NCBI RefSeq assembly: GCF_051307055.1
Contig: NZ_CP149994.1
Location: 3,658,001-3,722,000 of the forward strand
Length of the DNA: 64,000 nt
Source: Dryocola sp051307055
GTDB lineage: Bacteria; Pseudomonadota; Gammaproteobacteria; Enterobacterales; Enterobacteriaceae
Direction: 5' to 3'
The position numbers and the translations under genes were made by a program. The notes under the pieces were generated by a model. It saw only the letters and a list, made by a program, of their open reading frames with translations, was not told the DNA's origin and did no database searches. The stretch's first letter is position 1, and the number at the start of each line of letters is the position of its first letter. Below, piece by piece: positions 1-9,070 of this stretch.

Positions 1-213
1 AAAACCGCCAAAATCATGGATAGTTTTCGGCGCTTCCATCGCGGTTACGCCGGTGCCGCGCGTGAACCAGTGCGCAGACACCACCACAATCGCTTTCGGA
101 CGCGGCAGAGTTTCTCCCAAATGGCGCCAGGTCTGGGTATAGTGATTCTCTTCCAGCGCGTTCATCGGGCTTCCGTGACCAAGGAATAGCGCGGGCATAC
201 GTTGGGCAGTCAT
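1..213 (-). CDS. ygiD: 4,5-DOPA extradiol dioxygenase, N-terminal part (truncated by window edge)
   Basis: The minus-strand frame opens with ATG at 213 and runs off the left edge, giving 71 residues that begin MTAQRMPALFLGHGSPMNAL. The HGSP segment near residue 14 carries a metal-binding His of the LigB-type extradiol dioxygenase superfamily, and the VVVSAHWFTRGTGVTAM stretch is typical of YgiD. Members of the family are zinc or iron dependent ring-cleaving dioxygenases acting on DOPA-like catechols in vitro; the physiological role in enterics is unclear. It is divergent from zupT, as in E. coli. The C-terminal two thirds, with the remaining ligands, is outside the window. Confidence 0.93.
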   Translation of the reverse strand, partial: MTAQRMPALFLGHGSPMNALEENHYTQTWRHLGETLPRPKAIVVVSAHWFTRGTGVTAMEAPKTIHDFGGF

Positions 214-337
214 AGTCGTTTCCTTAAAACGGATAAAATCTGATGGCATAACGTTACGCCCAATCGCCACGGGAAGAACTCAGATAAGCATGATGAAGAT
301 CGTCAGAAAATTTGAATGTTGCGATGAGGAGCTGTAG

Positions 338-1105
338 ATGTCCGTACCCTTGATCCTGACCCTGTTGGCTGGAGGGGCTACTTTTATCGGCGCCGTTTTG
401 GGCGTCATCGGCCAGAAGCCGTCGAATCGGGTGCTCGCATTTTCCCTCGGTTTTGCCGCCGGCATTATGCTGCTTATTTCACTGATGGAAATGCTGCCGG
501 CGGCGTTGCATACCGCAGGTATGTCGCCCGTGCTGGGTTACGGTATGTTTGTGCTCGGGCTAATAGGTTACTTTGCGCTTGACCGCAGCCTGCCCCACGC
601 ACATCCGCAGGATCTAACGGACGGTACGTTAAAAGCAGGTAATCTGCGCCGCACCGCGCTTCTGCTGACGCTCGGCATTAGCCTGCACAACTTCCCGGAA
701 GGTATTGCGACCTTTGTAACAGCCAGCGCCAACCTTGAACTCGGAATGGGGATTGCGCTCGCCGTCGCATTGCACAACATTCCTGAAGGCCTGGCGGTCG
801 CAGGTCCGGTTTATGCCGCCACCGGGTCAAAGCGTAAAGCGATTATCTGGGCGGGCGTTTCAGGGCTTGCGGAAATTTTTGGCGGCGTGCTGGCCTGGCT
901 GGTGCTCGGCACCATGATCTCGCCGGTGGTGATGGCCTCCATCATGGCGGCCGTCGCGGGGATTATGGTGGCGCTGTCGGTGGACGAGCTGATGCCGCTG
1001 GCGAAAGAGATCGATCCGCATAATAACCCAAGCTACGGTGTGCTTTGCGGTATGGCGGTGATGGGGCTGAGCCTGACGTTACTGCAAACGAGTGGGATAG
1101 GTTAA
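338..1105 (+). CDS. zupT: Zinc transporter ZupT (ZIP family)
   Basis: The 255-residue product matches enteric ZupT along its full length. ZIP-family proteins import divalent cations (zinc, also iron, cobalt and manganese) across the inner membrane. About eight hydrophobic segments are visible. The two signature metal-site motifs are present: HNFPEG in the fourth helix (about residue 118) and HNIPEG in the fifth (about residue 147). An AGGAG-like ribosome binding site (GATGAGGAGC) lies 8 bases before the ATG, which fixes the start. The gene is divergent from ygiD and ends just before a hairpin terminator shared with ribB. No Zur-type operator was evident to me, consistent with the reported constitutive expression of E. 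coli zupT. Confidence 0.97.
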   Translation: MSVPLILTLLAGGATFIGAVLGVIGQKPSNRVLAFSLGFAAGIMLLISLMEMLPAALHTAGMSPVLGYGMFVLGLIGYFALDRSLPHAHPQDLTDGTLKAGNLRRTALLLTLGISLHNFPEGIATFVTASANLELGMGIALAVALHNIPEGLAVAGPVYAATGSKRKAIIWAGVSGLAEIFGGVLAWLVLGTMISPVVMASIMAAVAGIMVALSVDELMPLAKEIDPHNNPSYGVLCGMAVMGLSLTLLQTSGIG

Positions 1106-1110
1106 TAAAA

Positions 1111-1136
1111 AACCCGGTATTTAACCGGGTTCTTTT
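1111..1136. terminator. Bidirectional terminator between zupT and ribB
   Basis: An 8-bp stem AACCCGGT/ACCGGGTT with a 5-base loop is followed by CTTTT on the plus strand and preceded by AATAAAAAA, which reads as a T-run on the minus strand. It can serve both converging genes, zupT and ribB. Confidence 0.85.
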
Positions 1137-1143
1137 AGATGGC

Positions 1144-1797
1144 TTAGCTGGCTTTACGCTCGTGCGTCTGGCGGTATGCCACCAGATCCTCGATGGTCAC
1201 AACGGCCATATTGTGCTGACGGGCAAAGGCGATGCATTCTGGCGCGCGCGCCATGGTGCCATCGTCGTTGGTCAGCTCACACAGCACGCCGGCTGGTTTG
1301 AAACCTGCAAGCGTAACCAAATCGATGGTCGCTTCTGTATGGCCGCCGCGGGTTAACACGCCGCCAGGCTGAGCGCGCAGCGGGAATACATGTCCCGGAC
1401 GGTTCAAATCGCCTGGTTTAGCGTTATCGGCGATAGCGGCACGTATGGTCGTCAAACGGTCAGCCGCAGAAACGCCGGTCGTTACGCCGTGCGCCGCTTC
1501 AATAGTGACGGTAAAACCGGTGCCGTAGGCGCTGGTGTTATTATCCACCATCATCGGCAGATCGAGCTGTTGGCGACGTTCATCGGTCAGGCACAGGCAG
1601 ACAATGCCGCTGCCGTGGCGAATGGTCAGCGCCATTTGCTCAACGGTCATGGTTTCGGCAGGGAAAATCATGTCGCCTTCGTTCTCGCGATCTTCATCGT
1701 CGAGCACCATCACGCCGCGGCCTTCGCGCAATGCGGCAAGTGCATGCTCTACGCGCTGAGACGGGGTGCCAAATGCAGAAAGTAGCGTCTGATTCAT
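1144..1797 (-). CDS. ribB: 3,4-dihydroxy-2-butanone 4-phosphate synthase
   Basis: RibB converts ribulose 5-phosphate to 3,4-dihydroxy-2-butanone 4-phosphate plus formate, supplying the four-carbon unit of riboflavin. The 217-residue product has the same length as E. coli RibB. The acidic Mg2+/substrate loop DDEDRENEGD lies near residue 33, and RPGHVFPLRA and GGHTEA carry further conserved active-site residues. It is a stand-alone RibB with no fused GTP cyclohydrolase II domain. The gene is monocistronic and lies downstream of an FMN riboswitch, so flavin feedback control is expected. Confidence 0.98.
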   Translation of the reverse strand: MNQTLLSAFGTPSQRVEHALAALREGRGVMVLDDEDRENEGDMIFPAETMTVEQMALTIRHGSGIVCLCLTDERRQQLDLPMMVDNNTSAYGTGFTVTIEAAHGVTTGVSAADRLTTIRAAIADNAKPGDLNRPGHVFPLRAQPGGVLTRGGHTEATIDLVTLAGFKPAGVLCELTNDDGTMARAPECIAFARQHNMAVVTIEDLVAYRQTHERKAS

Positions 1798-1898
1798 GGT
1801 AAAAAAACCTCATTAAAATTATGGTTACCAGAATCAGGGCAGTCTTAGGAGCTATGAAAAATAACGTGGGCAGGCCGGGGCCTGTCTTTGTCGTTACT

Positions 1899-2041
1899 CT
1901 CTCCCATCCGGACTTTAACCGTCGGCCCCGGAATTACACCGGATCTGCTGACCTCCGAAACAATCCGGAGCGCTCGCGGGCTTTCAGCGTACGCTGATTT
2001 ACCGCCGGTGGGGAGTTTCACCCCGCCCTGAGAATAAGCAG
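1899..2041 (-). promoter_or_regulatory. FMN riboswitch (RFN element) upstream of ribB
   Basis: Read on the minus strand, the leader contains the conserved RFN landmarks in order: CTTATTCTCAGGGCGGGG, then GTGAAACTCCCCACCGGCGG, AGCCCGCGAGCG, GGTCAGCAGATCCGGTG, and the closing CCGGATGGGAGAGAG. The ends can pair to form P1. A further GC-rich self-complementary segment (AGGCCGGGGCCT, about 1872-1883) lies between the aptamer and ribB and could be part of the expression platform. RFN elements bind FMN and repress riboflavin genes; ribB is the classic enteric target. The aptamer call is firm; the platform assignment is inference. Confidence 0.95.
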
Positions 2042-2148
2042 GCTTACTATAACGCCGATGATTTTCGCTGGCAACGCCATTTGAGGTTTATCACCCGGCA
2101 ATCAGGTATTACAATTAAGCTATTCACGCAGGTTAAATGGAAACCATT

Positions 2149-2439
2149 ATGATTGACCCGAAAAAAATTGAGCAGATCGCCCGTCAGGTCCATGAGTCGA
2201 TGCCGAAAGGGATTCGTGAGTTCGGGGACGATGTCGAAAAGAAAATTCGTCAGGTTTTGCAGGCGCAGCTGACGCGTCTGGATCTGGTGAGCCGTGAAGA
2301 GTTTGACGTGCAGACGCAGGTTCTGCTGCGCACCCGGGAAAAAATGGCGTTGCTGGAACAGCGTTTAAACGAGCTGGAAAATCGCCCGGCAGCCGCACCG
2401 GTGCCGGCGGTGGTGCCACCAACAGAACCACAGATGTAA
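2149..2439 (+). CDS. ubiK: Ubiquinone biosynthesis accessory factor UbiK
   Basis: UbiK (YqiC, BMFP family) is a small coiled-coil protein that forms a complex with UbiJ and supports aerobic coenzyme Q synthesis. The product begins MIDPKKIEQIARQVHESMPK and is very close to E. coli UbiK. An N-terminal amphipathic helix is followed by a predicted coiled coil at about residues 50-80, then a Pro/Ala-rich tail. An in-frame ATG at 2137 would add four residues (METI), but the family starts at MIDPKK, so the start at 2149 is preferred. No strong Shine-Dalgarno sequence is visible for either start. The product has 96 residues. Confidence 0.93.
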   Translation: MIDPKKIEQIARQVHESMPKGIREFGDDVEKKIRQVLQAQLTRLDLVSREEFDVQTQVLLRTREKMALLEQRLNELENRPAAAPVPAVVPPTEPQM

Positions 2440-2440
2440 A

Positions 2441-2466
2441 AATCGCCCCTGACGGGGCGATTTTTT
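2441..2466. terminator. Terminator after ubiK, overlapping the hldE stop
   Basis: A GC-rich hairpin (AATCGCCCC, loop TGAC, GGGGCGATT) is followed by TTTTTT. The T-run overlaps the stop codon of convergent hldE at 2465-2467. Confidence 0.9.
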
Positions 2467-3895
2467 ATGCTTCGTGGCTTTGGATCTTTTTAATGATATT
2501 GGTGGTTGAGCACCCGTCTTCAAAATTAAGAACCATTACTTCGCCGCCGTTCGCCCACACTTCTTTACTGCCGGCGATATCGTCAGGCTTGTAGTCGCCG
2601 CCTTTCACCAGCAGATCCGGCAGGATCTCACCGATCAGACGCTGCGGCGTATCTTCTTCAAACGCCACGACCCAGTCCACGGCTTCCAGCGCGGAAAGCA
2701 CGATCATACGCTGATCCTGCGGATTCACCGGCCGGGTTTCCCCTTTCAGACGTTTGGTTGACGCATCGCTGTTTACGGCCACAATCAGACGATCGCCAAG
2801 TTTGCGCGCGTTCGCCAGATAAGAAACATGGCCCGCGTGCAGAATGTCGAACACGCCATTGGTCATCACGACTTTTTCTCCGCGCTTGCGAGCCGCGGCA
2901 ACCGCAACTTTAAGCTCTGCTTCGGTCATTACGCCAAAACCGGTATCAGCCCGGCCGCGTACCGCGTTTTCCAGCTCAATCGGGGAAACGGTCGATGTAC
3001 CGAGTTTGCCGACGACCACGCCCGCCGCCGCGTTAGCAAAGTAGCAGGCTTCTTCCAGAGTGTTGCCCGCCGCAAGCGTTGCCGCCAGCACGCCAATTAC
3101 CGTATCGCCTGCGCCGGTCACGTCGTACACTTCCTGCGCCTGCGTCGGCAGATGAACCGGCGCAAGGCCTGGCTGCAGCAGCGTCATGCCCTGCTCGGAA
3201 CGCGTTACCAGCAGCGCGGACAGATCGTAATCCGTAATAAGCTGCATGCCGCGCTCCACCAGCTCAGCTTCGTTTTTGCATTTACCCACCACCGCTTCAA
3301 ACTCCGAAAGATTAGGTGTCAAAAGCGTGGCGCCGCGATAGCGCTCGAAATCGGTTCCTTTGGGATCGATAAGCACCGGTACTTTGGCCGCGCGAGCAAG
3401 GCCAATCATCTGGCGAATGCTTGCCAGCGCCCCTTTCGCATAATCAGACAGCACCAGCGCGCCGATGTGCGGCAGCGCCTGATTAATGCGTTCGTGCAGC
3501 GGCTCAGGATCGACGCCTTCAAAGCCTTCTTCAAAGTCCAGACGGATCAGTTGCTGATTGCGGGAGAGCACACGCAGCTTGGTAATCGTTGGATGAGTCG
3601 GAACGGAAACAAAGTCGCATTTGACGTTCACACCCGCAAGCGTCTGGCTTAACGCGCGCGCAGCGTCATCAATTCCCGTCAGCCCAACCAGGCGGGAATT
3701 TGCGCCGAGCGAAGCGATGTTCATCGCCACGTTGGCCGCGCCGCCCGGGCGTTCTTCAATGGTATCGACTTTCACTACCGGCACCGGGGCTTCCGGGGAG
3801 ATACGGCTGGTTGGGCCATACCAGTAGCGATCCAGCATCACATCACCAACCACCATGACGCCTGCACGGCTGTATTCGGGCAGCGTTACTTTCAT
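2465..3895 (-). CDS. hldE: Bifunctional heptose 7-phosphate kinase / heptose 1-phosphate adenylyltransferase
   Basis: HldE phosphorylates D-glycero-D-manno-heptose 7-phosphate at C1 and later transfers AMP to the heptose 1-phosphate, producing ADP-heptose for the LPS inner core. The N-terminal PfkB/ribokinase-type kinase covers about residues 1-318, with the conserved DVTGAGDT anion-hole/catalytic Asp motif. The C-terminal nucleotidyltransferase has TNGVFDILHAGH containing the HxGH motif. The frame is open upstream to 4099, but the start at MKVTLPEYSRAGVMVVGD (ATG ending at 3895) gives 476 residues, the family length, and has an AGGA-type binding site. It lies 49 bp after glnE, in the ygiF-glnE-hldE order known from E. 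coli. Confidence 0.97.
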   Translation of the reverse strand: MKVTLPEYSRAGVMVVGDVMLDRYWYGPTSRISPEAPVPVVKVDTIEERPGGAANVAMNIASLGANSRLVGLTGIDDAARALSQTLAGVNVKCDFVSVPTHPTITKLRVLSRNQQLIRLDFEEGFEGVDPEPLHERINQALPHIGALVLSDYAKGALASIRQMIGLARAAKVPVLIDPKGTDFERYRGATLLTPNLSEFEAVVGKCKNEAELVERGMQLITDYDLSALLVTRSEQGMTLLQPGLAPVHLPTQAQEVYDVTGAGDTVIGVLAATLAAGNTLEEACYFANAAAGVVVGKLGTSTVSPIELENAVRGRADTGFGVMTEAELKVAVAAARKRGEKVVMTNGVFDILHAGHVSYLANARKLGDRLIVAVNSDASTKRLKGETRPVNPQDQRMIVLSALEAVDWVVAFEEDTPQRLIGEILPDLLVKGGDYKPDDIAGSKEVWANGGEVMVLNFEDGCSTTNIIKKIQSHEA

Positions 3896-3944
3896 TCCTG
3901 ACTCTCCAGCGTGGGAAAAAATTTTGCGCGAGATAATATCACAA

Positions 3945-6803
3945 TTACTCCTGCTCGCGCGTTTGCGCCTCGCCCAGCCATGTTCGCCAGCTGCGTTCAA
4001 CCTGTTCGCGCTCGGCGGCAAATGCATCGGGCGCCACATTACCCGGTAGTTCCTGCAACGCCAGATGGTGTAATTCATCGCGCAACGTGACGTAAGCATG
4101 GGTCAGCGCCTGCGCTTCGTCATCACTCATAATGTCGTTTTGCGCCATCAATTCCAGAATGCGCACGTTATCGGACCAGCGCGTTAACTTTGGCGCCTGC
4201 GCCGCATAACGCAAAACCAGATACTGCGTGATAAATTCAATATCGGTGATCCCGCCGTAATCCGCTTTAATATCAAAGCGCCCACGGTGTTTATCCCCCA
4301 GATGGGCGCGCATTTTTTCGCGCATTTCACGCACTTCTGTTTGTAGCTTTTCAGCTTCGCGCGGACGGGACAAAATTTCACGGCGGATGGCGTCAAACTC
4401 GCGGTTCAGAAGCGGATCGCCGTAAACGATACGGGCACGAACCAGAGCCTGATGCTCCCATGTCCAGGCCTCATTTTGCTGATAGTCAGCAAAGGCCGCA
4501 GCCGTTGTGACGAGCATACCTGCCGCGCCGGATGGACGAAGGCGGGCATCCACTTCATACAGAATACCGGACGAGGTGCGGGTGCTGAATAAGTGGATAA
4601 TGCGCTGGGCCAGGCGGAGATAAAACTGGCGTCCGTCGATTTCGCGCTCGCCGTCGGTCATGACATCCGCCGGGCAATCGTGCAGGAAAACCAAATCGAG
4701 ATCGGAACTGTAGCCAAGCTCCCAGCCGCCAAGCTTGCCGTAGCCGATGACCGCAAACCCGCGCCCTTCCCGCTCGCGCAGATGTTTTGGCTGGCCGAAG
4801 CGCGCCACCATTTGCGCCCACGCCTGCTGGACTACCGCATCGATAATCGCCTCGGCAAGCCACGTCAGGTGATCGCTGACTTTCATGACCGGCAGCGTTC
4901 CGGTGATATCGGCCGCAGCCACGCGCAAAAGCTGAGCCTGTTTAAACTGGCGCAACGCTTCAAGCTGCTGCTCTTCGTCATCATCCGGAACACGCAGAAG
5001 ATACTGGCGCAGCTCGTCTTTATAAGCATCTGTCGCCGTTGGCTGATAGAGCGTGTTCGGATCAAGCAGCTCGTCGAGCAGCAGCGGATAACGCGCCAGC
5101 TGCCCCGCTATCATTGGCGAGGCGGCACACAGCGTGATCAGATGCTTAAGCGCGCCCGAATATTCCGTCAGCAGTTCGAGATAGGTTGTACGGGTCACGA
5201 TGCCCAGCAGCAGCGAAAGCAGGCGCGATAGCGGCAGCGGAGCATCGCTGCGTGAGCAGGCCTCGCTCAGCAGCCGCGGCATTAGCTGATCCAGCACCTG
5301 GCGGCCTCGCGGACCGATGGTGCGTTTATCCGTATCCTGGCGGAACTCGCCGACCAACCTTAGCACCTCGCTCCGCGCTTCCTGTGTTAAATGGCTGAGC
5401 ACAGCGGTGGCGTCATCGGCGTCCAGCGCGTCCTGCCACAGCTCACGCCAGGCTTCGGCGATTTTATCCTCGCCCGCTTCCGGTTCATCGTCACCGATTA
5501 AGTCGTTGAAAACCTGACGCACCTCATCCATATGCGCCTGCAACCTTTGTTGCAGCGCCTCCCAGCTACTTTCCGTCATCGCCCAGGCAAGACGGGCGCG
5601 GTTAAGCTCGTCGCCGGGCAGCGTCTGGGTCTGTTCATCGTTGATGCTTTGCAGCAGGTTCTCAAGACGACGCAGATAGATATAGGCTTCGCGCAATCGC
5701 GGGGCATTGCCTTCCGGCAGCAGATGTAACTGCTCGATAGCCTCAAGAGTGGGCAGCAGCGAGCGGGACTGGAGCGACGGCTCGCGTCCGCCGCGAATAA
5801 GCTGGAAGACCTGCACGATAAACTCGGTTTCGCGAATGCCGCCGGCGCCAAGTTTGATATTGTCCTTCAGACCGCGGCGGCGCACTTCACGGGCGATCAT
5901 GCCTTTCATGTTGCGCAGCGACTGAATAACGCTGAAATCAATGTAGCGGCGGAAGACGAACGGACGCAGCATATTGCGCAGCTCCTGGCTCCACGCGTCG
6001 TCTGTGTCGCCCATAATCCGCGCCTTGACCATCGCGTAGCGTTCCCAGTCGCGCCCCTGCTCCTGATAGTAATCTTCCAGCGCCGCAAAGCTCAGCACCA
6101 GCGGGCCGCTGTCGCCAAACGGGCGCAGACGCATATCCACGCGGTAGACAAATCCGTCCTGCGTAGGCTGGTCGAGCACTTTGATAAGTTTCTGTCCCAG
6201 ACGCGTGAAGAACTGCGCGTTATCTAATTCACGCCGTCCGCCCCGGGTCGAGCCATTTTCAGGCCAGGCGAAAATCAGGTCGATGTCGGAGGAAAAATTC
6301 AGCTCGCCGCCGCCGAGTTTCCCCATGCCGAGGATCATCAGCGGCTGCGGAACGCCATCCCGATTACACGGCGTTCCCCATTCGCGGCAACATGCGGCAT
6401 AAAGCCAGTCGCGGGCGGCGATAATCAACGTTTCCGCCAGCACGCTCAGCTGCCGTAGCGAGGTTTCCGTAGACGCCTGCTGCAGCGTTTGCGCCCAGGC
6501 GATACGGACCATGATGCGACGACGAAACAGGCGCAGCGCTTTCATTAACGCCGCCTCATCATGTATCTCCTGCAGCTCACTTTGCAGCCAGGCGGCGTAG
6601 CGCTGCCACTCTTCCGCCTCAGGAGGATGCTGCTCCAGCTCCAGCAGCCAGGCGGGGTGCGCCACCATGCTGTCGCAGACAAAATCACTGAATGTCAGTA
6701 CGGCCTGCGCCCCGGCGCTTAACCCGGAACTATCGATCTCTTGTGGCAGACGCGGTAATACCGCCTGCAGGTGCTGCTGTAAAAGGCGCGAGAGCGGCAT
6801 CAT
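3945..6803 (-). CDS. glnE: Glutamine synthetase adenylyltransferase/deadenylase
   Basis: GlnE adds AMP to, and removes it phosphorolytically from, glutamine synthetase in response to PII (GlnB) and glutamine. Two nucleotidyltransferase domains are visible. The N-terminal deadenylase carries LGMGKLGGGELNFSSDIDL and the C-terminal adenylylase carries IGYGKLGGWELGYSSDLDL, each with the G-S-x-D-x-D metal site. A helical regulatory linker lies between them. The chosen start MMPLSRLLQQHL gives 952 residues, against 946 in E. coli; the frame is open further upstream but that would run into ygiF. It begins 16 bp after ygiF, so co-transcription with ygiF and hldE is likely. Confidence 0.97.
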   Translation of the reverse strand: MMPLSRLLQQHLQAVLPRLPQEIDSSGLSAGAQAVLTFSDFVCDSMVAHPAWLLELEQHPPEAEEWQRYAAWLQSELQEIHDEAALMKALRLFRRRIMVRIAWAQTLQQASTETSLRQLSVLAETLIIAARDWLYAACCREWGTPCNRDGVPQPLMILGMGKLGGGELNFSSDIDLIFAWPENGSTRGGRRELDNAQFFTRLGQKLIKVLDQPTQDGFVYRVDMRLRPFGDSGPLVLSFAALEDYYQEQGRDWERYAMVKARIMGDTDDAWSQELRNMLRPFVFRRYIDFSVIQSLRNMKGMIAREVRRRGLKDNIKLGAGGIRETEFIVQVFQLIRGGREPSLQSRSLLPTLEAIEQLHLLPEGNAPRLREAYIYLRRLENLLQSINDEQTQTLPGDELNRARLAWAMTESSWEALQQRLQAHMDEVRQVFNDLIGDDEPEAGEDKIAEAWRELWQDALDADDATAVLSHLTQEARSEVLRLVGEFRQDTDKRTIGPRGRQVLDQLMPRLLSEACSRSDAPLPLSRLLSLLLGIVTRTTYLELLTEYSGALKHLITLCAASPMIAGQLARYPLLLDELLDPNTLYQPTATDAYKDELRQYLLRVPDDDEEQQLEALRQFKQAQLLRVAAADITGTLPVMKVSDHLTWLAEAIIDAVVQQAWAQMVARFGQPKHLREREGRGFAVIGYGKLGGWELGYSSDLDLVFLHDCPADVMTDGEREIDGRQFYLRLAQRIIHLFSTRTSSGILYEVDARLRPSGAAGMLVTTAAAFADYQQNEAWTWEHQALVRARIVYGDPLLNREFDAIRREILSRPREAEKLQTEVREMREKMRAHLGDKHRGRFDIKADYGGITDIEFITQYLVLRYAAQAPKLTRWSDNVRILELMAQNDIMSDDEAQALTHAYVTLRDELHHLALQELPGNVAPDAFAAEREQVERSWRTWLGEAQTREQE

Positions 6804-6819
6804 TTTATCCCGACTATGG

Positions 6820-8118
6820 TTATTTCCCGCTGTGCAACCAGAATGGCGCCTGCGAGATGGCTTCATTGCGATAGTGTTCGATTTCCACCTGCTGACGCGT
6901 GGTAATAGCGTGACGCAGCCCCTGCCAGTTATCGAGCCAGGGCAGGGTTACCGCGTCGTCATAGACGCCGGCTAACAGGCGGACAGAGTCAGTTTCGCGC
7001 GCAAGGCGTGGAAGCTGATCGCCATAGGCATCGCCAAGAGGACGCTGGAAAGTATTGCGCAGTTCCGCCGCGTGGCGGGAGAGATGCGTATCAGCGAAAC
7101 GCTTGAAAGAGCCCGCCAGCCTGACGCGCTCTTTTTCATCGACAAATTTTTGCCACTGGCGGTTTACCAGCCATGCGGTCAGCGCAAGTTTCGCCTGGCT
7201 GCTTTCGGGGCTGTAGACCAGCTCTGCCGCAGTCAGATCCTGTGCCAGCAGCGCTTCATACGTCATCAGCAGTTCACGTAAGTGGGCGCTAGCTTTACGC
7301 GGTACGATGCCGCCGAATAGCGCCAGCGCATGGCGAACCAGCCCCACGCCGTTCAGCACGGCGTTTTTCGCCGCTTTGCTGCCGCGAACCCAAATTTCTT
7401 CATGGTATTGCCAGTGCTCCAGCGCCATTTCCAGCGCGCCTTCCAGGCCCTGCTCAACCGTTGCTTTTGGCGCCACGTGCAGCACGCCCAGCGGCTTGAT
7501 TTCACGAGGAGCATCGCCCGCCGCCAGGTGATAGCCGCGTGCGGCTTTACTCAGGCTCCCCTGACGCAGCCCCGGCTGCGTCACCAGCTGTTGCGCCAGT
7601 TCCAACACCACAGCCGTTTCGCCTGCAAGCAGCTCAAGCTCCAGCTCACACAGCGGCTCGCTGACTTCACCCGCTTTCACTTCACCCAGATCCAGAGCAA
7701 GCTCGATCTTGCTGCCACCGTGAGTCACCACCCACTTCTCCCGCGAGAAATCCGTGCTGAACAGCGGCTTCAGCTCGGCCTGCAATGAGGCGGGCGTTAC
7801 GCCTTCCGGCCACACTTCAGCGGGCAGCAACGCCAGATCGAGCTCCGGCTTGCTGAGATCGACATTATATTCAGGACGCTGGTGAAGCCCGCCCGTTACG
7901 CGGCCGGCAACTTTCATCGTCATTTCATAGCGGCCATCCGTGCCGCGAATACGCAACCCCATGTCGTGGCTACGCAGCGTGTTTTCCGCCGTTTCGTAAT
8001 AAATATTAAGCAGCTGGCGAGGTGCGCTATGTTCGCTTTCAAGGGAATTCAGGGTGTTGCGCAGGTTATCCAGCGCTGCCGGATTAACGATAAATTTGAG
8101 TTCGATTTCCTGAGGCAT
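6820..8118 (-). CDS. ygiF: Inorganic triphosphatase (CYTH-CHAD protein)
   Basis: YgiF hydrolyses inorganic tripolyphosphate. The N-terminal CYTH domain has the diagnostic ExExK motif (EIELK at residues 4-8) and further acidic/basic tunnel residues such as MGLRIRG and MTMKVAGR. The C-terminal half, from about residue 220, is a His- and Arg-rich helical CHAD domain with polyphosphate-binding character (HLSRHAAELRN). The start at MPQEIELKF gives 432 residues, like the E. coli protein; an upstream in-frame ATG at 8145 is not conserved in the family. It is the first gene of the ygiF-glnE-hldE cluster and divergent from ygiM. Confidence 0.95.
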   Translation of the reverse strand: MPQEIELKFIVNPAALDNLRNTLNSLESEHSAPRQLLNIYYETAENTLRSHDMGLRIRGTDGRYEMTMKVAGRVTGGLHQRPEYNVDLSKPELDLALLPAEVWPEGVTPASLQAELKPLFSTDFSREKWVVTHGGSKIELALDLGEVKAGEVSEPLCELELELLAGETAVVLELAQQLVTQPGLRQGSLSKAARGYHLAAGDAPREIKPLGVLHVAPKATVEQGLEGALEMALEHWQYHEEIWVRGSKAAKNAVLNGVGLVRHALALFGGIVPRKASAHLRELLMTYEALLAQDLTAAELVYSPESSQAKLALTAWLVNRQWQKFVDEKERVRLAGSFKRFADTHLSRHAAELRNTFQRPLGDAYGDQLPRLARETDSVRLLAGVYDDAVTLPWLDNWQGLRHAITTRQQVEIEHYRNEAISQAPFWLHSGK

Positions 8119-8383
8119 CGTCTTTTTACTTTTGGTTGCGGTCACACGGGATAAGATCCCGGCGAACTAAATAGCTGGTTGCTGGTCAGTAGATAATATT
8201 TTGCCGTAAATTGCCACGTATCGCGCGCAATTTGACGAGCGGATTTACATCTGAAAAAGGGCTAATGCCTTGTACAAGTAGCGGAATCGACACCAGGATG
8301 ATTCTCATTCAGGTTTACGGATTGCACCGTCAGACTGATGCCACTACTATCGTTCCACACTTTATGACAATAATGACGAACTA

Positions 8384-9004
8384 ATGCAGAAATTACGCCT
8401 GATTTGCCTTACTTTGCTCTCTCTTAGCGTTACCGTTGTGGCTCATGCCGATGAAAAACGTTATGTCTCCGACGAATTAAGTACCTGGGTTCGTAGCGGC
8501 CCGGGTGATAACTATCGCCTGCTGGGTACGGTGAACGCGGGCGAAGAAGTTACCCTTCTGCAAAGTAATGAAGAAACCAAATATGGCCAGGTGCGCGACA
8601 GCAACGGGCGCACCTCCTGGATCCCCCTGTCGCAGCTGAGCACCAATCCAAGCCTGCGTACCCGCGTGCCCGTTCTGGAACAACAGGTTAAAGACCTGAC
8701 GGACAAGCTCACCAATATCGACACCACCTGGAATCAGCGTACTGCGGAAATGCAGCAAAAGGTCGCCCAGAGCGACGGCGTGATAAACGGCCTTAAAGAA
8801 GAAAATCAGCAGCTTAAAAATCAGCTAATCGTTGCGCAGAAGAAAGTGAATGCCGCAAACGTCCAGCTTGATGACAAACAGCGCGCCATTATCATGCAGT
8901 GGTTTATGTATGGCGGCGGCGTGCTAGGCGTCGGCCTGCTGTTTGGCCTGCTGCTGCCGCATATGATCCCAAGCCGCAAGAAGAAAGACCGCTGGATGAA
9001 TTGA
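8384..9004 (+). CDS. ygiM: SH3 domain-containing membrane-anchored periplasmic protein YgiM
   Basis: The product is 206 residues with a cleavable signal peptide at about 1-22 (ending VAHA-DE). A bacterial SH3 domain follows (about 26-92, with WVRSGPGDNYRLLGTV and WIPLSQL). A coiled-coil stretch rich in Gln, Lys and Glu covers about 95-160, then comes one transmembrane helix (about 168-190) and a basic tail (SRKKKDRW). This layout matches the conserved enteric protein YgiM, whose molecular role is not established. It lies 66 bp before cca on the same strand, as in E. coli, and the pair may be co-transcribed. Confidence 0.93.
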   Translation: MQKLRLICLTLLSLSVTVVAHADEKRYVSDELSTWVRSGPGDNYRLLGTVNAGEEVTLLQSNEETKYGQVRDSNGRTSWIPLSQLSTNPSLRTRVPVLEQQVKDLTDKLTNIDTTWNQRTAEMQQKVAQSDGVINGLKEENQQLKNQLIVAQKKVNAANVQLDDKQRAIIMQWFMYGGGVLGVGLLFGLLLPHMIPSRKKKDRWMN

Positions 9005-9070
9005 TTCACCACCCTGTATCCTACAATTACGTATTATTGGTAATTTTTAGCAGATGCAGGGGTGTGAAGA

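Noticed and set aside
2828..3652. 274-codon open frame opposite hldE
   Set aside because: Shadow of the hldE coding sequence; composition and lack of motifs argue against translation.
3895..4099. N-terminally extended HldE starting at 4099
   Set aside because: The extra 68 residues overlap glnE, have no similarity to the family and lack a binding site; the conserved start is at 3895.
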